A stretch of DNA of 44,281 nucleotides, taken from positions 1-44,281 of the forward strand of contig QKII01000490.1 in NCBI GenBank assembly GCA_003249625.1, given 5' to 3'. A program made the translations under genes and the position numbers. The notes beneath the pieces are model-generated. The model worked only from the letters and a program-made list of their open reading frames with translations, searched no databases and was not told the DNA's origin. Each line of letters begins with the position of its first letter. The stretch's first letter is position 1. The stretch is from Propionivibrio sp. GTDB taxonomy: Bacteria; Pseudomonadota; Gammaproteobacteria; Burkholderiales; Rhodocyclaceae. This document shows, one piece after another, positions 18,258 to 28,158 of this stretch.

Positions 18258-18829
18258 TCGGTCGTCTGACGGGAATACTGCTGGAAAAAACACCGCCGCA
18301 AGTGGTGATCGATGTTCATGGCGTCGGCTACGAGGTCGATGTCCCGATGAGCACATTCTTCAACCTGCCGGGCATCGGTGAGAAAACCACCCTGTTCACC
18401 CACTTCGTGGTCCGCGAGGACGGTCAGTTTCTCTACGGTTTCGGCAGCGACGCTGAGCGTTTCGCCTTCCGCCAGTTGCTCAAGATCTCCGGCATCGGTG
18501 CACGCACGGCTCTCGCGGTGTTGTCCGGGCTGTCGGTTGGCGAATTGGCGGAAGCCATCGCCCGTCAGGAAGTCGGCCGCCTCACCAAGGTGCCGGGCAT
18601 CGGCAAGAAGACCGCCGAACGCTTGCTGCTGGAACTCAAGGGCAAGCTCGCCGACGCACTGCCTACCGCTCATCGCGCCGCCGACGACAGCCAGCACGAC
18701 ATCATCAATGCGCTGCTGGCGCTGGGATACAATGACCGCGAAGCTTCGGCCGTCATGAAACAGTTGCCTCCGGATCTGTCGACCTCGGACGGCATTCGCC
18801 AGGCCCTCAAACTCTTGTCCAAAGCGTAA
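18254..18829 (+). CDS. ruvA: Holliday junction branch migration protein RuvA
   Basis: This encodes the 191-aa junction-binding subunit that tetramerises on Holliday junctions and loads the RuvB motor. It has an OB-fold N terminus ([15 protein letters not shown]), then two helix-hairpin-helix motifs around GIG at 80-82 and PGIGKKT at 114-120. The C-terminal domain III that contacts RuvB is also present ([19 protein letters not shown]). Length is normal and all landmarks are intact. It is coupled to ruvC by a 4-bp overlap. Its intended partner RuvB is damaged in this sequence. Confidence 0.97.
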   Translation: MIGRLTGILLEKTPPQVVIDVHGVGYEVDVPMSTFFNLPGIGEKTTLFTHFVVREDGQFLYGFGSDAERFAFRQLLKISGIGARTALAVLSGLSVGELAEAIARQEVGRLTKVPGIGKKTAERLLLELKGKLADALPTAHRAADDSQHDIINALLALGYNDREASAVMKQLPPDLSTSDGIRQALKLLSKA

Positions 18830-19903
18830 ATGCACCAGATCACCTCCGCCCAGAAACAGATCATCCAGATCGCCATCGTCTCGCTGCTGCTGATCGGCTG
18901 CATCGCGGTGCTGTTGCCGTTCACCGGGACGCTTCTTTTTGCCGTCGTCATTTGCGTCACGACAGCCCCGCTGCGCGATCGCATGGTGACGCTTTGCCGC
19001 GGGCGCAGCCACCTGGCCGCATTGCTGATGTCGATCCTGCTCGTGATCCTGCTGCTGGCGCCACTGGCCCTGCTCTCCGGCACCCTGGCCCAGGGCATCG
19101 AAACAGCACTGCGCTATTTCCGGCCGATGCTTGAGACGGGTCTGCCTGCGGATCCGCCAAACTGGATGAGTAACTGGCCGGTCGTCGGTAACGTCATCGA
19201 TACCTACTGGCACGAACTCGCCGCCAGCCGCGAAGAAATGAACAATCTCCTGCGCCAACTGATCGACCCGACCCGCAAGATGGCCGTCGCCACGGTCTCG
19301 CTGCTCGGACAGGGGTTGATCCAGCTGATGCTGGTCATCTTCTTCGTCTTCTTCATTTTCCGCGACACCGAAAAATATGCCGCTGCAATGCGCAACGGCG
19401 CACGCAAGATCGCCGGCGACCTCGGCCAGCGGATGCTCAAGCTGGCTGAAGGCACCGTTACCGGCGTGATGGTCGGCATCGTCGGCACCGCGGCCGCGCA
19501 AGCCCTCGTCGCCATGATCGGCTACGCCATCGCCGGCGTTCCCGGCATCGCCATGCTGACCTTCACCACCTTCATCTTCTCGATGGTACCCGTCATCGGC
19601 GCCACCCTGATCTGGCTCGGCGCTGCCGTGTGGCTGTACGACAGCGGCCAGACCGGCTGGGCGATCTTCATGGTTCTGTGGGGCATGTTCGGCATCAGCA
19701 GCGTCGACAACTTCGTCAAGCCGATCCTCATCTCCCGTACCTCCAGCCTGCCGTTGCTGCTGATCGTCGTCGGCATCTTCGGCGGCGTGCTCGTCTTCGG
19801 CTTCATCGGCCTGTTCCTCGGCCCGATGCTCCTCGCTCTCGGCCAGGTACTGATCCGCGAGTGGCTGGCGCTGACCGAATACGAAGAACAACCGTCCATC
19901 TGA
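18830..19903 (+). CDS. AI-2E family transporter (PerM/YdiK-like permease)
   Basis: This encodes a 357-aa inner-membrane protein of the AI-2E family, with about eight hydrophobic segments and the family's C-terminal signatures [10 protein letters not shown] and [23 protein letters not shown]. Despite the family name, members have varied or unknown roles (autoinducer export, Na+/H+ exchange, and others), so I assign no substrate. Its ATG directly follows the ruvA TAA, and ruvB starts 2 bp after its stop. It is therefore embedded in the ruv operon and co-transcribed with it. Confidence 0.93.
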   Translation: MHQITSAQKQIIQIAIVSLLLIGCIAVLLPFTGTLLFAVVICVTTAPLRDRMVTLCRGRSHLAALLMSILLVILLLAPLALLSGTLAQGIETALRYFRPMLETGLPADPPNWMSNWPVVGNVIDTYWHELAASREEMNNLLRQLIDPTRKMAVATVSLLGQGLIQLMLVIFFVFFIFRDTEKYAAAMRNGARKIAGDLGQRMLKLAEGTVTGVMVGIVGTAAAQALVAMIGYAIAGVPGIAMLTFTTFIFSMVPVIGATLIWLGAAVWLYDSGQTGWAIFMVLWGMFGISSVDNFVKPILISRTSSLPLLLIVVGIFGGVLVFGFIGLFLGPMLLALGQVLIREWLALTEYEEQPSI

Positions 19904-19905
19904 CC

Positions 19906-20944
<1,039 letters not shown>

Positions 20945-21015
20945 AAACACCGTAAAACAAGAGCTTGTCACAATTTCTTACATCAAAGCCTTCACAGCAG
21001 AACTAGAATCCCGCC

Positions 21016-21471
21016 ATGAAACACGAGCAGAAGCCAAACGCCTTCACGATTCCTGTTCGCATCTATTACGAAGACACCGATGCCGGTGGAGTGGTGTATT
21101 ACGCCAACTACCTGAAGTATCTGGAACGCTGCCGCACCGAATGGCTGCGCTCGATAGGCCATGAGCAGGGCAACCTGCTGCGTGATGCCGGCATCGCTTT
21201 CGTCGTGCGCAGCGTCAATCTTGAATATCTGAAGCCGGCACGACTTGACGACCTGCTCACCGTCAGCCTCGAGGTCGAAAAGATTTCGCGCTCCCAAATT
21301 TTCTTCCGCCAGCACATCCGCCGCGGCAATCCACTTGCCGATGATGGCTGGGAGGAACTGATCAGCGGCAAAATTCAGATCGTCTGCGTCAGCGTGGATA
21401 CCGGCGCGGGCCAGATGAAAGTCACCTCCATTCCTGCCCCGATGCGGGCTCAACTGGAATCCATCCAATGA
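21016..21471 (+). CDS. ybgC: Tol-Pal-associated acyl-CoA thioesterase YbgC
   Basis: This encodes a 151-aa hot-dog-fold thioesterase acting on acyl-CoA or acyl-ACP in the cytoplasm. It is usually the first gene of the tol-pal cluster and has been tied to phospholipid metabolism. The catalytic motif is YYEDTDAGGVVYYANYLKY, with the nucleophilic Asp; RCRTEWLRSIG follows as in the family. ATG at 21016 is chosen for fit with family N termini. Its stop overlaps tolQ by 4 bp (ATGA), confirming operon membership. Confidence 0.96.
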   Translation: MKHEQKPNAFTIPVRIYYEDTDAGGVVYYANYLKYLERCRTEWLRSIGHEQGNLLRDAGIAFVVRSVNLEYLKPARLDDLLTVSLEVEKISRSQIFFRQHIRRGNPLADDGWEELISGKIQIVCVSVDTGAGQMKVTSIPAPMRAQLESIQ

Positions 21472-22145
21472 ACGTCTCGCAAGACCTTTCCATCCTGCAC
21501 CTGATCCTCAACGCCAGCGCCGTCGTCCAGTTCGTCATGGCCGTTCTGGGCAGCGTCTCCTTCATGTCCTGGTACTACATTTTCCGCAAATGGTTTACCG
21601 TCAAGGAAGCCAAGTCGCAGACCGAGCAGTTCGAACGCGACTTCTGGAGCGGCGGGGATCTCAACAGCCTGTACCAGAGCGCGGTCAACGACCGCCACGG
21701 TGCCGGCAGCATGGAACGCATCTTCGAAGCAGGTTTCCGCGAATTCGCCAAGCTGCGCAGCCAGAAGAACCTCGACCCCAAGGACATCATCGATGGCTCC
21801 CGCCGCGCAATGCGCGCCACCTACCAGCGCGAAGTCGACAATATCGATGCCCACCTCGCCTTTCTCGCCTCGGTCGGCTCGGTCAGCCCCTACGTCGGTC
21901 TGTTCGGCACCGTCTGGGGCATCATGCACTCTTTCCGCGGCCTGTCCAACGTCGGCCAGGCCACGCTCTCGGCTGTCGCACCGGGGATCGCAGAAGCGCT
22001 GGTCGCCACCGCCATCGGCCTCTTCGCAGCAATTCCGGCGGTGGTTGCCTACAACCGCTTCTCCCATGAGATCGACCGACTGTCGACCCGTTTCGAGTCG
22101 TTCATGGAAGAGTTCTCGAACATCCTCCAGCGCCAGATGCGCTAA
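21468..22145 (+). CDS. tolQ: Tol-Pal system protein TolQ
   Basis: This encodes a 225-aa inner-membrane channel subunit of the TolQ/ExbB/MotA family. With TolR it converts the proton motive force into movement of TolA, driving outer-membrane constriction at division. Three membrane segments are visible, with the long cytoplasmic loop between the first and second (KEAKSQTEQFERDFWSGG) and the conserved GTVWGIMHSF and ATAIGLFAAIPAVVAYN stretches that form the TM2/TM3 core. Length is normal. It is translationally coupled to ybgC and followed by tolR 12 bp later. Confidence 0.97.
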   Translation: MNVSQDLSILHLILNASAVVQFVMAVLGSVSFMSWYYIFRKWFTVKEAKSQTEQFERDFWSGGDLNSLYQSAVNDRHGAGSMERIFEAGFREFAKLRSQKNLDPKDIIDGSRRAMRATYQREVDNIDAHLAFLASVGSVSPYVGLFGTVWGIMHSFRGLSNVGQATLSAVAPGIAEALVATAIGLFAAIPAVVAYNRFSHEIDRLSTRFESFMEEFSNILQRQMR

Positions 22146-22157
22146 ACGGGAGGCACC

Positions 22158-22559
22158 ATGCGCGAACGTCGCCTGAAAAACGAAATCAACGTCGTCCCCT
22201 ACATCGACGTGATGCTGGTGTTGCTGGTGATCTTCATGGTCACCGCACCGATGATGACTACCGCCAGTATCGACGTTCCTTCGGTTGGCAAGGCCTCCGA
22301 GGCGCCGGCCGAAGCGCTGCAAGTGAATATCGACGCGAACGAGAAGTTGTCGCTCATGGACAAGGGACAGCAAACCCCGCTCGGCAAAGACGAGTTGACG
22401 CAGGCAATTATCGATGCCCAGATCAAGAACCCCGACCGACCGGTGTTGATCGTCGGCGACAAGAACGTCAAGTACGAGGCTGTGCTGAAGGTCATGGATG
22501 AACTGCAACGACGCCAGGTCAAACGTATCGGCCTGCTCGTCCAGACTACCGGCAAATAA
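22158..22559 (+). CDS. tolR: Tol-Pal system protein TolR
   Basis: This encodes a 133-aa TolR/ExbD-family protein. It has one N-terminal membrane helix with the proton-path aspartate (NVVPYIDVMLVLLVIFMVTAP) and a small periplasmic domain ending KVMDELQRRQVKRIGLLVQT. It forms the stator with TolQ. ATG follows CGGGAGGCACC. tolA begins 5 bp after its stop. Confidence 0.97.
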   Translation: MRERRLKNEINVVPYIDVMLVLLVIFMVTAPMMTTASIDVPSVGKASEAPAEALQVNIDANEKLSLMDKGQQTPLGKDELTQAIIDAQIKNPDRPVLIVGDKNVKYEAVLKVMDELQRRQVKRIGLLVQTTGK

Positions 22560-22564
22560 TTGTT

Positions 22565-23506
22565 GTGACCGCCGACAACTTCTCTCCCCTGCCTCCGGAA
22601 GAAAAGCCCAACGCCGTGGCGTTGGTGCTATCGGCTACCGTGCACCTGCTGCTCATTGGTGCCCTGTTCTTCGGGGTGCAGTGGAAAAGCCAGGCACCGT
22701 CAGGCGTCGCCATCGAGGTCTGGCGCTCCACGTCTGGCCCGGTCGCCGTTGCAAAGCGCGAGCCGGCCCCCGTTCCGCCCCCTCCACAACCCGAGCCCAA
22801 GCCGGAGCCGAAAATCGAGCCCAAGCCGGAACCGAAAGTCGAGCCGGCACCACCTGTGAAGCCCGACATCGCGGTCAAGGAAGAAAAGAAGAAGGAAGAA
22901 CCGAAAAAAGCCGAGCCCAAGCCGGAACCGAAACCGGAGCCGAAAAAGGAAGAACCCAAGAAGCCTGAACCGAAAAAGGAAGAACCCAAGAAGCCTGAGC
23001 CGAAGAAGGAAGAGCCAAAGAAGCCCGAGCCCAAGAAAGAGGAGCCGAAAAAGCCGGAACCCAAGCCAGAAGAACCGGCCTGGAAAAAAGCAATGGAGCG
23101 CGAAGAGCGGCAACTCGACCGGCACAAGGCCGCAACTCAGGCCGCGCAAAGCCGCAACGCCGCGCTTGACGCCGAATTCAGCCAACTCGGTCAGATGAAG
23201 GGCGCACAAGCCGCTGCGGCCAGAAAGGCCGGCGAGGGAAAATACATCGCCGCCTTGAGAGGGAAAATCAGAGGCAACATCGTCCTTCCACCGGGCATCA
23301 AGGGCAATCCGGAAGCGGAGTTCAAGATCACGCAACTGCCTACCGGGGAAGTCATTGGCGTCAAAATCAGTAAATCAAGTGGCAATCGAGCGTTGGATGA
23401 AGCCATCGAACGCGCGATAAAAAAATCCGACCCGCTACCTTTGCCGGACGACCCAAGCCTGTTCCAGCGGGAACTTACCCTGAAGTACTGGCCATTCGAC
23501 GGTTAA
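22565..23506 (+). CDS. tolA: Tol-Pal system protein TolA
   Basis: This encodes a 313-aa protein spanning the periplasm from an N-terminal membrane anchor (ALVLSATVHLLLIGALFFGV, about 19-38) through a long charged stalk to a C-terminal domain that contacts Pal and TolB. The stalk is a Lys-Pro-Glu low-complexity region with four tandem copies of a ten-residue unit of the type PKKEEPKKPE, unlike the Ala/Lys/Glu helix of E. coli TolA; it should form an extended polyproline-like rod. The C-terminal domain (NIVLPPGIKGNPEAEFKI, KKSDPLPLP) is normal. The start codon is GTG. Confidence 0.95.
   Translation: MTADNFSPLPPEEKPNAVALVLSATVHLLLIGALFFGVQWKSQAPSGVAIEVWRSTSGPVAVAKREPAPVPPPPQPEPKPEPKIEPKPEPKVEPAPPVKPDIAVKEEKKKEEPKKAEPKPEPKPEPKKEEPKKPEPKKEEPKKPEPKKEEPKKPEPKKEEPKKPEPKPEEPAWKKAMEREERQLDRHKAATQAAQSRNAALDAEFSQLGQMKGAQAAAARKAGEGKYIAALRGKIRGNIVLPPGIKGNPEAEFKITQLPTGEVIGVKISKSSGNRALDEAIERAIKKSDPLPLPDDPSLFQRELTLKYWPFDG
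22941..23060 (+). repeat. 30-bp tandem repeat in tolA, four copies
   Basis: Four head-to-tail 30-bp units start at 22941, 22971, 23001 and 23031. The first two differ at a single base near the end; the last two have diverged mostly at third codon positions while keeping the protein unit. Copy-number change would alter the TolA stalk length by ten residues per unit without shifting the frame. Confidence 0.9.
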
Positions 23507-23558
23507 GCTTTACCCCCAGCCAAAGATTACTTTTCGTTACAAGTCCATTTTTAACCAA

Positions 23559-23573
23559 GGCGATATAATCGCC
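23559..23573 (+). promoter_or_regulatory. putative promoter with -10 inside an inverted repeat, before tolB
   Basis: A perfect -10 hexamer, TATAAT (23564-23569), sits in the inverted repeat GGCGAT-ATA-ATCGCC. No good -35 is seen at 16-18 bp. It lies in the 93-bp gap between tolA and tolB, so tolB-pal-cpoB may have its own promoter besides read-through, possibly with a repressor bound over the -10. Confidence 0.5.
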
Positions 23574-23599
23574 CATTCTTTCGAGGAAGCCTGCGTCCC

Positions 23600-24892
23600 A
23601 TGTTTCGAACCCCGCTCTCTTTGCGTGGCCTGAGCCTGATCGCATGCAGCGTTCTGGCCGGTCTGGCCCTGTCGTCGGCACACGCCGAACTGACCATCGA
23701 AATCACCGGCGCGGGAGCCAACCGCATTCCGGTCGCCATTGCCGACTTCGGCGGCGACCTCGGTTCGGCCCGCGCCATCACGACAGTCGTCCGCAGCGAT
23801 CTCGAACGCAGCGGACTGTTCCAGTTGATCGATCCGGCCGGCGCGTCCATGACGGAAAACACCGCCCCGGCCTTCGCCGACTGGAAGAACCGCGGCGCCG
23901 ATGCCTTGGCTGCCGGCAGCGTCAGCCCGAGCAATGGCCGTCAGGAAGCACGCATCCGCCTTTACGATACAAACAGGCAGACATCGCTCGGCGGCGCCGC
24001 GTTCACCACCTCGACAGCGATGTTGCGCGCCGCCGGCCACCGCATTGCCGATTTCATTTACGAGAAGCTAACCGGCGAATCCGGCGTATTTGCCACACGC
24101 ATCGCCTACGTGGTCAAGAACGGCCCAGCACGCTATGAACTGCATATTGCCGACGCGGACGGTCAGAATGCCCAGGCGGCGCTGATCTCGCGCGAGCCGA
24201 TCATTTCTGCGTCCTGGTCGCCCGATGGCTCGCGCCTCGCCTACGTCTCGTTCGAGAACAAGAAGCCGGTCATCTACGTGCACTCCCTGGCCAGCGGAAA
24301 GCGGACAGTCATCGCCAACTTCAAGGGTTCCAACTCGGCACCGGCGTGGTCACCGGATGGACACAAGCTGGCGGTGACCCTGTCGAAAGACGGCGGTTCG
24401 CAGATCTTCACGATCAACGCCGACGGTTCGGGTGTGCAGCGCCTGAGCTCGAACTCGGGAATCAACACCGAGCCGTTCTTCGCGCCCGACGGACAAACAC
24501 TGTATTTCACCTCCGACCGCGGCGGCAGCCCACAAATTTATCGCACCAGTGTCAACGGAGGTGACGTCCAGCGCGTTACCTTCGAAGGCAGCTACAACGT
24601 GTCCCCGCGCATCTCGCCGGACGGCAAGACGATGGCCTTCATCAGCCGCCGCGAGGGCGGTTTCCGCTTGGCGGTGATGGACCTCGCCAGCCGCCAGGTG
24701 CAGGTGCTGACCGATTCCCACAAGGACGAATCACCGTCCTTCGCGCCCAACGGCCGCATGATCCTGATCGCCACTGAACTCGGTGGTCGTGGCGTCCTGT
24801 CGGCGGTTTCGGTCGACGGGCGCATCAAGCAGCGCCTTTCAATCCCGGCTGGCGACGTCCGTGAGCCAGCCTGGGGCCCCTACCTTCGGTAA
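23600..24892 (+). CDS. tolB: Tol-Pal system protein TolB
   Basis: This encodes a 430-aa periplasmic protein that interacts with Pal and TolA. A signal peptide (about 1-27, ending SAHA) is followed by the N-terminal alpha/beta domain ([14 protein letters not shown]) and a six-bladed beta-propeller whose repeats are easy to see: [57 protein letters not shown] and [12 protein letters not shown]. Length and order are normal. It lies between tolA and pal as in other proteobacteria, with a possible internal promoter upstream. Confidence 0.97.
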   Translation: MFRTPLSLRGLSLIACSVLAGLALSSAHAELTIEITGAGANRIPVAIADFGGDLGSARAITTVVRSDLERSGLFQLIDPAGASMTENTAPAFADWKNRGADALAAGSVSPSNGRQEARIRLYDTNRQTSLGGAAFTTSTAMLRAAGHRIADFIYEKLTGESGVFATRIAYVVKNGPARYELHIADADGQNAQAALISREPIISASWSPDGSRLAYVSFENKKPVIYVHSLASGKRTVIANFKGSNSAPAWSPDGHKLAVTLSKDGGSQIFTINADGSGVQRLSSNSGINTEPFFAPDGQTLYFTSDRGGSPQIYRTSVNGGDVQRVTFEGSYNVSPRISPDGKTMAFISRREGGFRLAVMDLASRQVQVLTDSHKDESPSFAPNGRMILIATELGGRGVLSAVSVDGRIKQRLSIPAGDVREPAWGPYLR

Positions 24893-24946
24893 CGGACCGC
24901 TCAACAACCGGACACCTTTTATATTTGACGCTGGAGATTCTCCAAA

Positions 24947-25471
24947 ATGAAACGCCTTGCAATTCCCGCTCTGCTCGCTCTTTTGATCGTCGGCTGCAGC
25001 TCCACTCCCGACGCCGATCAGACCGCCGCTCCTGTCGACTCCCGCAGTAACGACGGCAAGGTTGCCACCGTGACCGCCGGCAACATGGACAGCCGCAAGC
25101 TGCCACCCGAACTGACCGACCCGAAGAGCATCCTGTCGAAGCGCAGTGTTTATTTCGACTATGACAAGTTCGACATCAAGCCCGAGTACCGTGATCTGGT
25201 CGCTGCCCACGCCAAGTTCCTGACCGGCCATCGCCAGTTCAAGATGCTGATCCAGGGCAACACCGACGAACGCGGCAGCCGTGAATACAACCTCGCGCTC
25301 GGCCAGAAGCGTGCCGATGCGGTCAAGAAGCAACTGGTTCTGCTCGGCGCCCGCGAAGATCAGGTCGAATCGGTCAGCCTCGGTGAAGAGAAGCCGAAGA
25401 ATCCGGGTCAGAACGATGCCGCCTGGGCGGAAAACCGCCGCGGTGACATGCTCTACAGCGGCGAGTTCTAA
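24947..25471 (+). CDS. pal: peptidoglycan-associated lipoprotein Pal
   Basis: This encodes a 174-aa outer-membrane lipoprotein. The lipobox LLIVGC places the acylated Cys at 17. The OmpA-like domain (SVYFDYDKFDIKPEYRDLV, GNTDERGSREYNLALGQKRA) binds meso-diaminopimelate in peptidoglycan. The residue after the Cys is Ser, consistent with Lol-dependent export to the outer membrane. The ribosome site GGAG (24933-24936) lies within the small palindrome TGGAGA-T-TCTCCA, which could modulate initiation. cpoB begins 1 bp after its stop. Confidence 0.97.
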   Translation: MKRLAIPALLALLIVGCSSTPDADQTAAPVDSRSNDGKVATVTAGNMDSRKLPPELTDPKSILSKRSVYFDYDKFDIKPEYRDLVAAHAKFLTGHRQFKMLIQGNTDERGSREYNLALGQKRADAVKKQLVLLGAREDQVESVSLGEEKPKNPGQNDAAWAENRRGDMLYSGEF

Positions 25472-25472
25472 A

Positions 25473-26252
25473 ATGCCTGCCCACCTCCCGCGCTTTCGCC
25501 CGGCGATCTCCGTTGCCGCCCTCCTGGTTGCTCTGTTCGGGGCCCAGCAGGCGCACGCAGCGCTGTTCGACGACGACGAGGCTCGTCAGCGAATCAACGA
25601 TCTGTCGATCAAGACGAATGAACGTGTCGACACGCTTTCCCGCGCGCAAATCGAACTGGTCAACCAGATCCAGTCCTTGCGCGAAGAGAACGCCAAGCTG
25701 CGCGGGCAGGTGGAAACCCTTCAGTACGAACTTGAATCGTCCAAGAAGCGGCAACAGGACTTCTACGTCGATCTGGACGGACGCTTGCGCAAGCTCGAAA
25801 CAGCTGCGGCGCAACCGGCCGAGCCTGCCGCGTCCTCAGATGCGACCTCTGATGGCGCCAACAAGCCGCCTGCCGCGGACCCCGTAGCCGAAACCCGGGA
25901 CTACGAAGCGGCGCTCAATCTGTTCAAGGCGAACAAGCTCAAGGAAGCAGGCAACGCCTTCGAAGCCTTCGCCAAAGCGCATCCCGAGAGCACCTTGACC
26001 CCGAATGCCTACTACTGGCAGGCCAATGCACTGTCCGCTCAACGCGACTGCAAGCGTGCCATCGACGTCTACCGCATCGTCACCACCAAGTGGCCGCAGA
26101 ATCCGAAGGCACCCGATGCGCTGGTGGGTGTCGCCTCGTGCCAGCAGGAACTGGGCGATGCGAAGAGCGCCCGCACGACATTGGAAGCGGTCGTCATCAA
26201 GTACCCCGACAGTCCGGCAGCCGCCACGGCCAAGCAGCGCCTGAAAAAGTAG
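25473..26252 (+). CDS. cpoB: cell division coordinator CpoB (YbgF)
   Basis: This encodes a 259-aa periplasmic protein that links Tol-Pal constriction with peptidoglycan synthesis. A signal peptide (about 1-29, AQQAHA) is followed by a trimeric coiled coil (RINDLSIKTNERVDTLSRA through LRKLE), a Pro/Ala linker and C-terminal tetratricopeptide repeats (YEAALNLFKANKLKEAGNAF, YYWQANALSAQRDCKRAI, ALVGVASCQQELGDAKSA). I start it at ATG 25473, 1 bp after the pal stop; the same frame is open upstream inside pal but without family-like sequence. It closes the tol-pal operon, with queE 4 bp downstream. Confidence 0.95.
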   Translation: MPAHLPRFRPAISVAALLVALFGAQQAHAALFDDDEARQRINDLSIKTNERVDTLSRAQIELVNQIQSLREENAKLRGQVETLQYELESSKKRQQDFYVDLDGRLRKLETAAAQPAEPAASSDATSDGANKPPAADPVAETRDYEAALNLFKANKLKEAGNAFEAFAKAHPESTLTPNAYYWQANALSAQRDCKRAIDVYRIVTTKWPQNPKAPDALVGVASCQQELGDAKSARTTLEAVVIKYPDSPAAATAKQRLKK

Positions 26253-26256
26253 GCCA

Positions 26257-26916
26257 ATGTCCAAGCGAGACAGCGCCCCGTCGCTGATCGTCAACGAGAT
26301 ATTTCATTCGTTGCAGGGAGAAAGTACCCGCGTCGGCCTGCCGACCGTGTTCATTCGCCTGACCGGCTGCCCGTTGCGTTGCACCTGGTGCGACACCGAA
26401 CATGCCTTCTCCGGCGGAGATCGTCGGAGCATTCCAGAGGTTCTGGCGCAGGTAGCAACCTACGGCACCCGTTTCGTTTGCGTTACTGGCGGCGAGCCGC
26501 TGGCGCAGAAAAGCTGCCTGCCGCTGCTCACTGCGCTTTGCGACGCCGGTTACGACGTTTCACTGGAGACATCGGGCGCGCTTGACATTTCCGGTGTCGA
26601 TCCCCGCGTCTCGCGCGTCGTCGATTTGAAGGCCCCCGGCTCGGGCGAAGCGGAGCGTAACCGCTGGGAGAACCTCCCGTTTCTCACGGAACACGACGAG
26701 TTGAAATTGGTCCTGGCCGATCGTGCTGATTACGATTGGGCCAAAGGCGTTATTGCTGAACACGCGCTGGACAAGCGCTGCCCGGTCCTCTTTTCTCCCG
26801 TACAGGGGGCGCTGTCACCGACCGACTTGGCGGCATGGATTCTGGCCGACCGTCTCCCGGTACGTTTTCAGTTGCAGCTACACAAACTGCTTTGGGGTAA
26901 CATGCGGGGCAAATAA
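26257..26916 (+). CDS. queE: 7-carboxy-7-deazaguanine synthase
   Basis: This encodes a 219-aa radical-SAM enzyme that contracts 6-carboxytetrahydropterin to 7-carboxy-7-deazaguanine on the way to queuosine. The cluster cysteines are C38, C42 and C45 (GCPLRCTWCDTEHAF). Upstream is NEIFHSLQGESTRVGLP and downstream the GGEPLAQ and ETSGALDI motifs, all typical of QueE. It begins 4 bp after cpoB, so it is probably read from the tol-pal transcript. queC follows after one intervening gene. Confidence 0.96.
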   Translation: MSKRDSAPSLIVNEIFHSLQGESTRVGLPTVFIRLTGCPLRCTWCDTEHAFSGGDRRSIPEVLAQVATYGTRFVCVTGGEPLAQKSCLPLLTALCDAGYDVSLETSGALDISGVDPRVSRVVDLKAPGSGEAERNRWENLPFLTEHDELKLVLADRADYDWAKGVIAEHALDKRCPVLFSPVQGALSPTDLAAWILADRLPVRFQLQLHKLLWGNMRGK

Positions 26917-26948
26917 ACCCGTTGAGCCCGTTTCCCGGAGGTTGCGCC

Positions 26949-27311
26949 ATGACCGACGAACGCCGCAAGCACTCCCGTATCGCATTCCACACACCCGCCA
27001 CGCTGATCTTTCCCGACCGGTCGATCGATACCGTCGTTCTGGACCTGTCTCTCAAGGGGGCATTGGTGCGGCTGCCTGCGGGCCAGGAAGCACCGGATCA
27101 GGCCGAGTGTAGACTGCGCGTGCATCTCAACAACACGCAAACCGGAATCGACATGGAAACCCGCGTTGCCCACGTCGAGGGACGGTATGCCGGGCTGACT
27201 TGCCTGTCGATCGATCTTGACAGCGTGACGCACCTCCGCCGTCTTGTCGAACTGAACCTCGGCGACCCGGCTCTTCTGGAACGCGAACTGTCGGCGCTGA
27301 TCGCCGACTGA
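26949..27311 (+). CDS. PilZ domain protein (c-di-GMP receptor)
   Basis: This encodes a 120-aa single-domain PilZ protein. The c-di-GMP-binding residues are present: RKHSR at 6-10 (RxxxR) and DLSLKG at 32-37 (DxSxxG). The remainder alternates in beta strands ending with a C-terminal helix (VTHLRRLVELNLGDPALLEREL). ATG at 26949 follows CCCGGAGGTTGCGCC, a strong site, so I prefer it to an in-frame upstream start. It sits between queE and queC without a known link to queuosine. Its downstream target cannot be read from context. Confidence 0.93.
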   Translation: MTDERRKHSRIAFHTPATLIFPDRSIDTVVLDLSLKGALVRLPAGQEAPDQAECRLRVHLNNTQTGIDMETRVAHVEGRYAGLTCLSIDLDSVTHLRRLVELNLGDPALLERELSALIAD

Positions 27312-27346
27312 GATCGGAACATCCCTTTCCGGTTGAGCAACACGCA

Positions 27347-27370
27347 GCTCGCGGACGCCCGCCCGCGAGC
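27347..27370 (+). other. GC-rich hairpin in the queC leader
   Basis: GCTCGCGG (27347-27354) and CCGCGAGC (27363-27370) form a perfect 8-bp stem with an 8-nt loop, about 70 bp upstream of the queC ATG. No T-run follows, so it is not a clear terminator. I could not match this leader to a preQ1 riboswitch. Confidence 0.5.
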
Positions 27371-27440
27371 CGTTGCGCAAAAGTCGTTAAAATGTGGCCC
27401 ATTCGTCACTTTTTACCGCCCCTCTGCGCGGCTTTTTCCC

Positions 27441-28142
27441 ATGCCCAGTTCAACCATTTCGCCATCTCCGCGTGCCGTCGTCTTGCTCTCCGGCGGCCTG
27501 GATTCCGCTACCAGCCTGGCCATCGCTCGCGACGCCGGCTTCGACTGTTATTGTCTGTCTGTTGATTACGGGCAACGGCACAGGACTGAACTCGACGCCG
27601 CACATCGCGTGGCCCACGCACTCGGCGCCAAGGAACACCGCACCCTGCGCCTCGACCTGACGGCATTCGGCGGCTCGGCACTCACCGATGAAAGCATCGC
27701 CGTGCCGACCGCAGGCCTCGCCCCTGGCATTCCTGTCACCTATGTTCCGGCCCGCAACACCATCATGCTTTCACTGGCTCTCGCCTGGGCTGAGGTTCTG
27801 CAAAGCAAGGACATTTTCGTCGGCGTTAATGCCGTGGATTACTCCGGCTACCCGGACTGCCGCCCTGCCTTCGTCAGCGCTTTTGAAAACCTCGCCAACC
27901 TGGCCACCAAAGCGGGCGTGGAAGGAAACCGCCTGACCGTTCACGCACCCTTGATCAACCTGACAAAGGCCGAGATCATCCAGAAGGGCCACGCTCTCGG
28001 CGTCGATTACGGAATCACTATTTCCTGCTACCAGGCGGACAAACAGGGACGCGCCTGTGGCGTCTGCGACTCGTGCCGGCTCCGACACGAAGGTTTCGTG
28101 GCCGCAGGCCTCGCTGATCCGACTCATTACGCCAACGCGTAA
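27441..28142 (+). CDS. queC: 7-cyano-7-deazaguanine synthase
   Basis: This encodes a 233-aa ATP-dependent enzyme that turns 7-carboxy-7-deazaguanine into preQ0. The PP-loop motif SGGLDS is at 17-22, followed by [26 protein letters not shown] residues ([12 protein letters not shown]) and the zinc-binding C-terminal cysteines ([18 protein letters not shown]) complete the family set. ATG at 27441 gives the usual short N terminus; the frame is open upstream without family sequence. The following hypothetical gene starts 16 bp after it. Confidence 0.96.
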   Translation: MPSSTISPSPRAVVLLSGGLDSATSLAIARDAGFDCYCLSVDYGQRHRTELDAAHRVAHALGAKEHRTLRLDLTAFGGSALTDESIAVPTAGLAPGIPVTYVPARNTIMLSLALAWAEVLQSKDIFVGVNAVDYSGYPDCRPAFVSAFENLANLATKAGVEGNRLTVHAPLINLTKAEIIQKGHALGVDYGITISCYQADKQGRACGVCDSCRLRHEGFVAAGLADPTHYANA

Positions 28143-28158
28143 ATACGCCACTGAGGAC

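Noticed and set aside
27312..27440. preQ1 riboswitch in the queC leader
   Set aside because: Only a GC-rich hairpin and a T-rich stretch are seen; the conserved preQ1-I loop and A-rich tail are missing.
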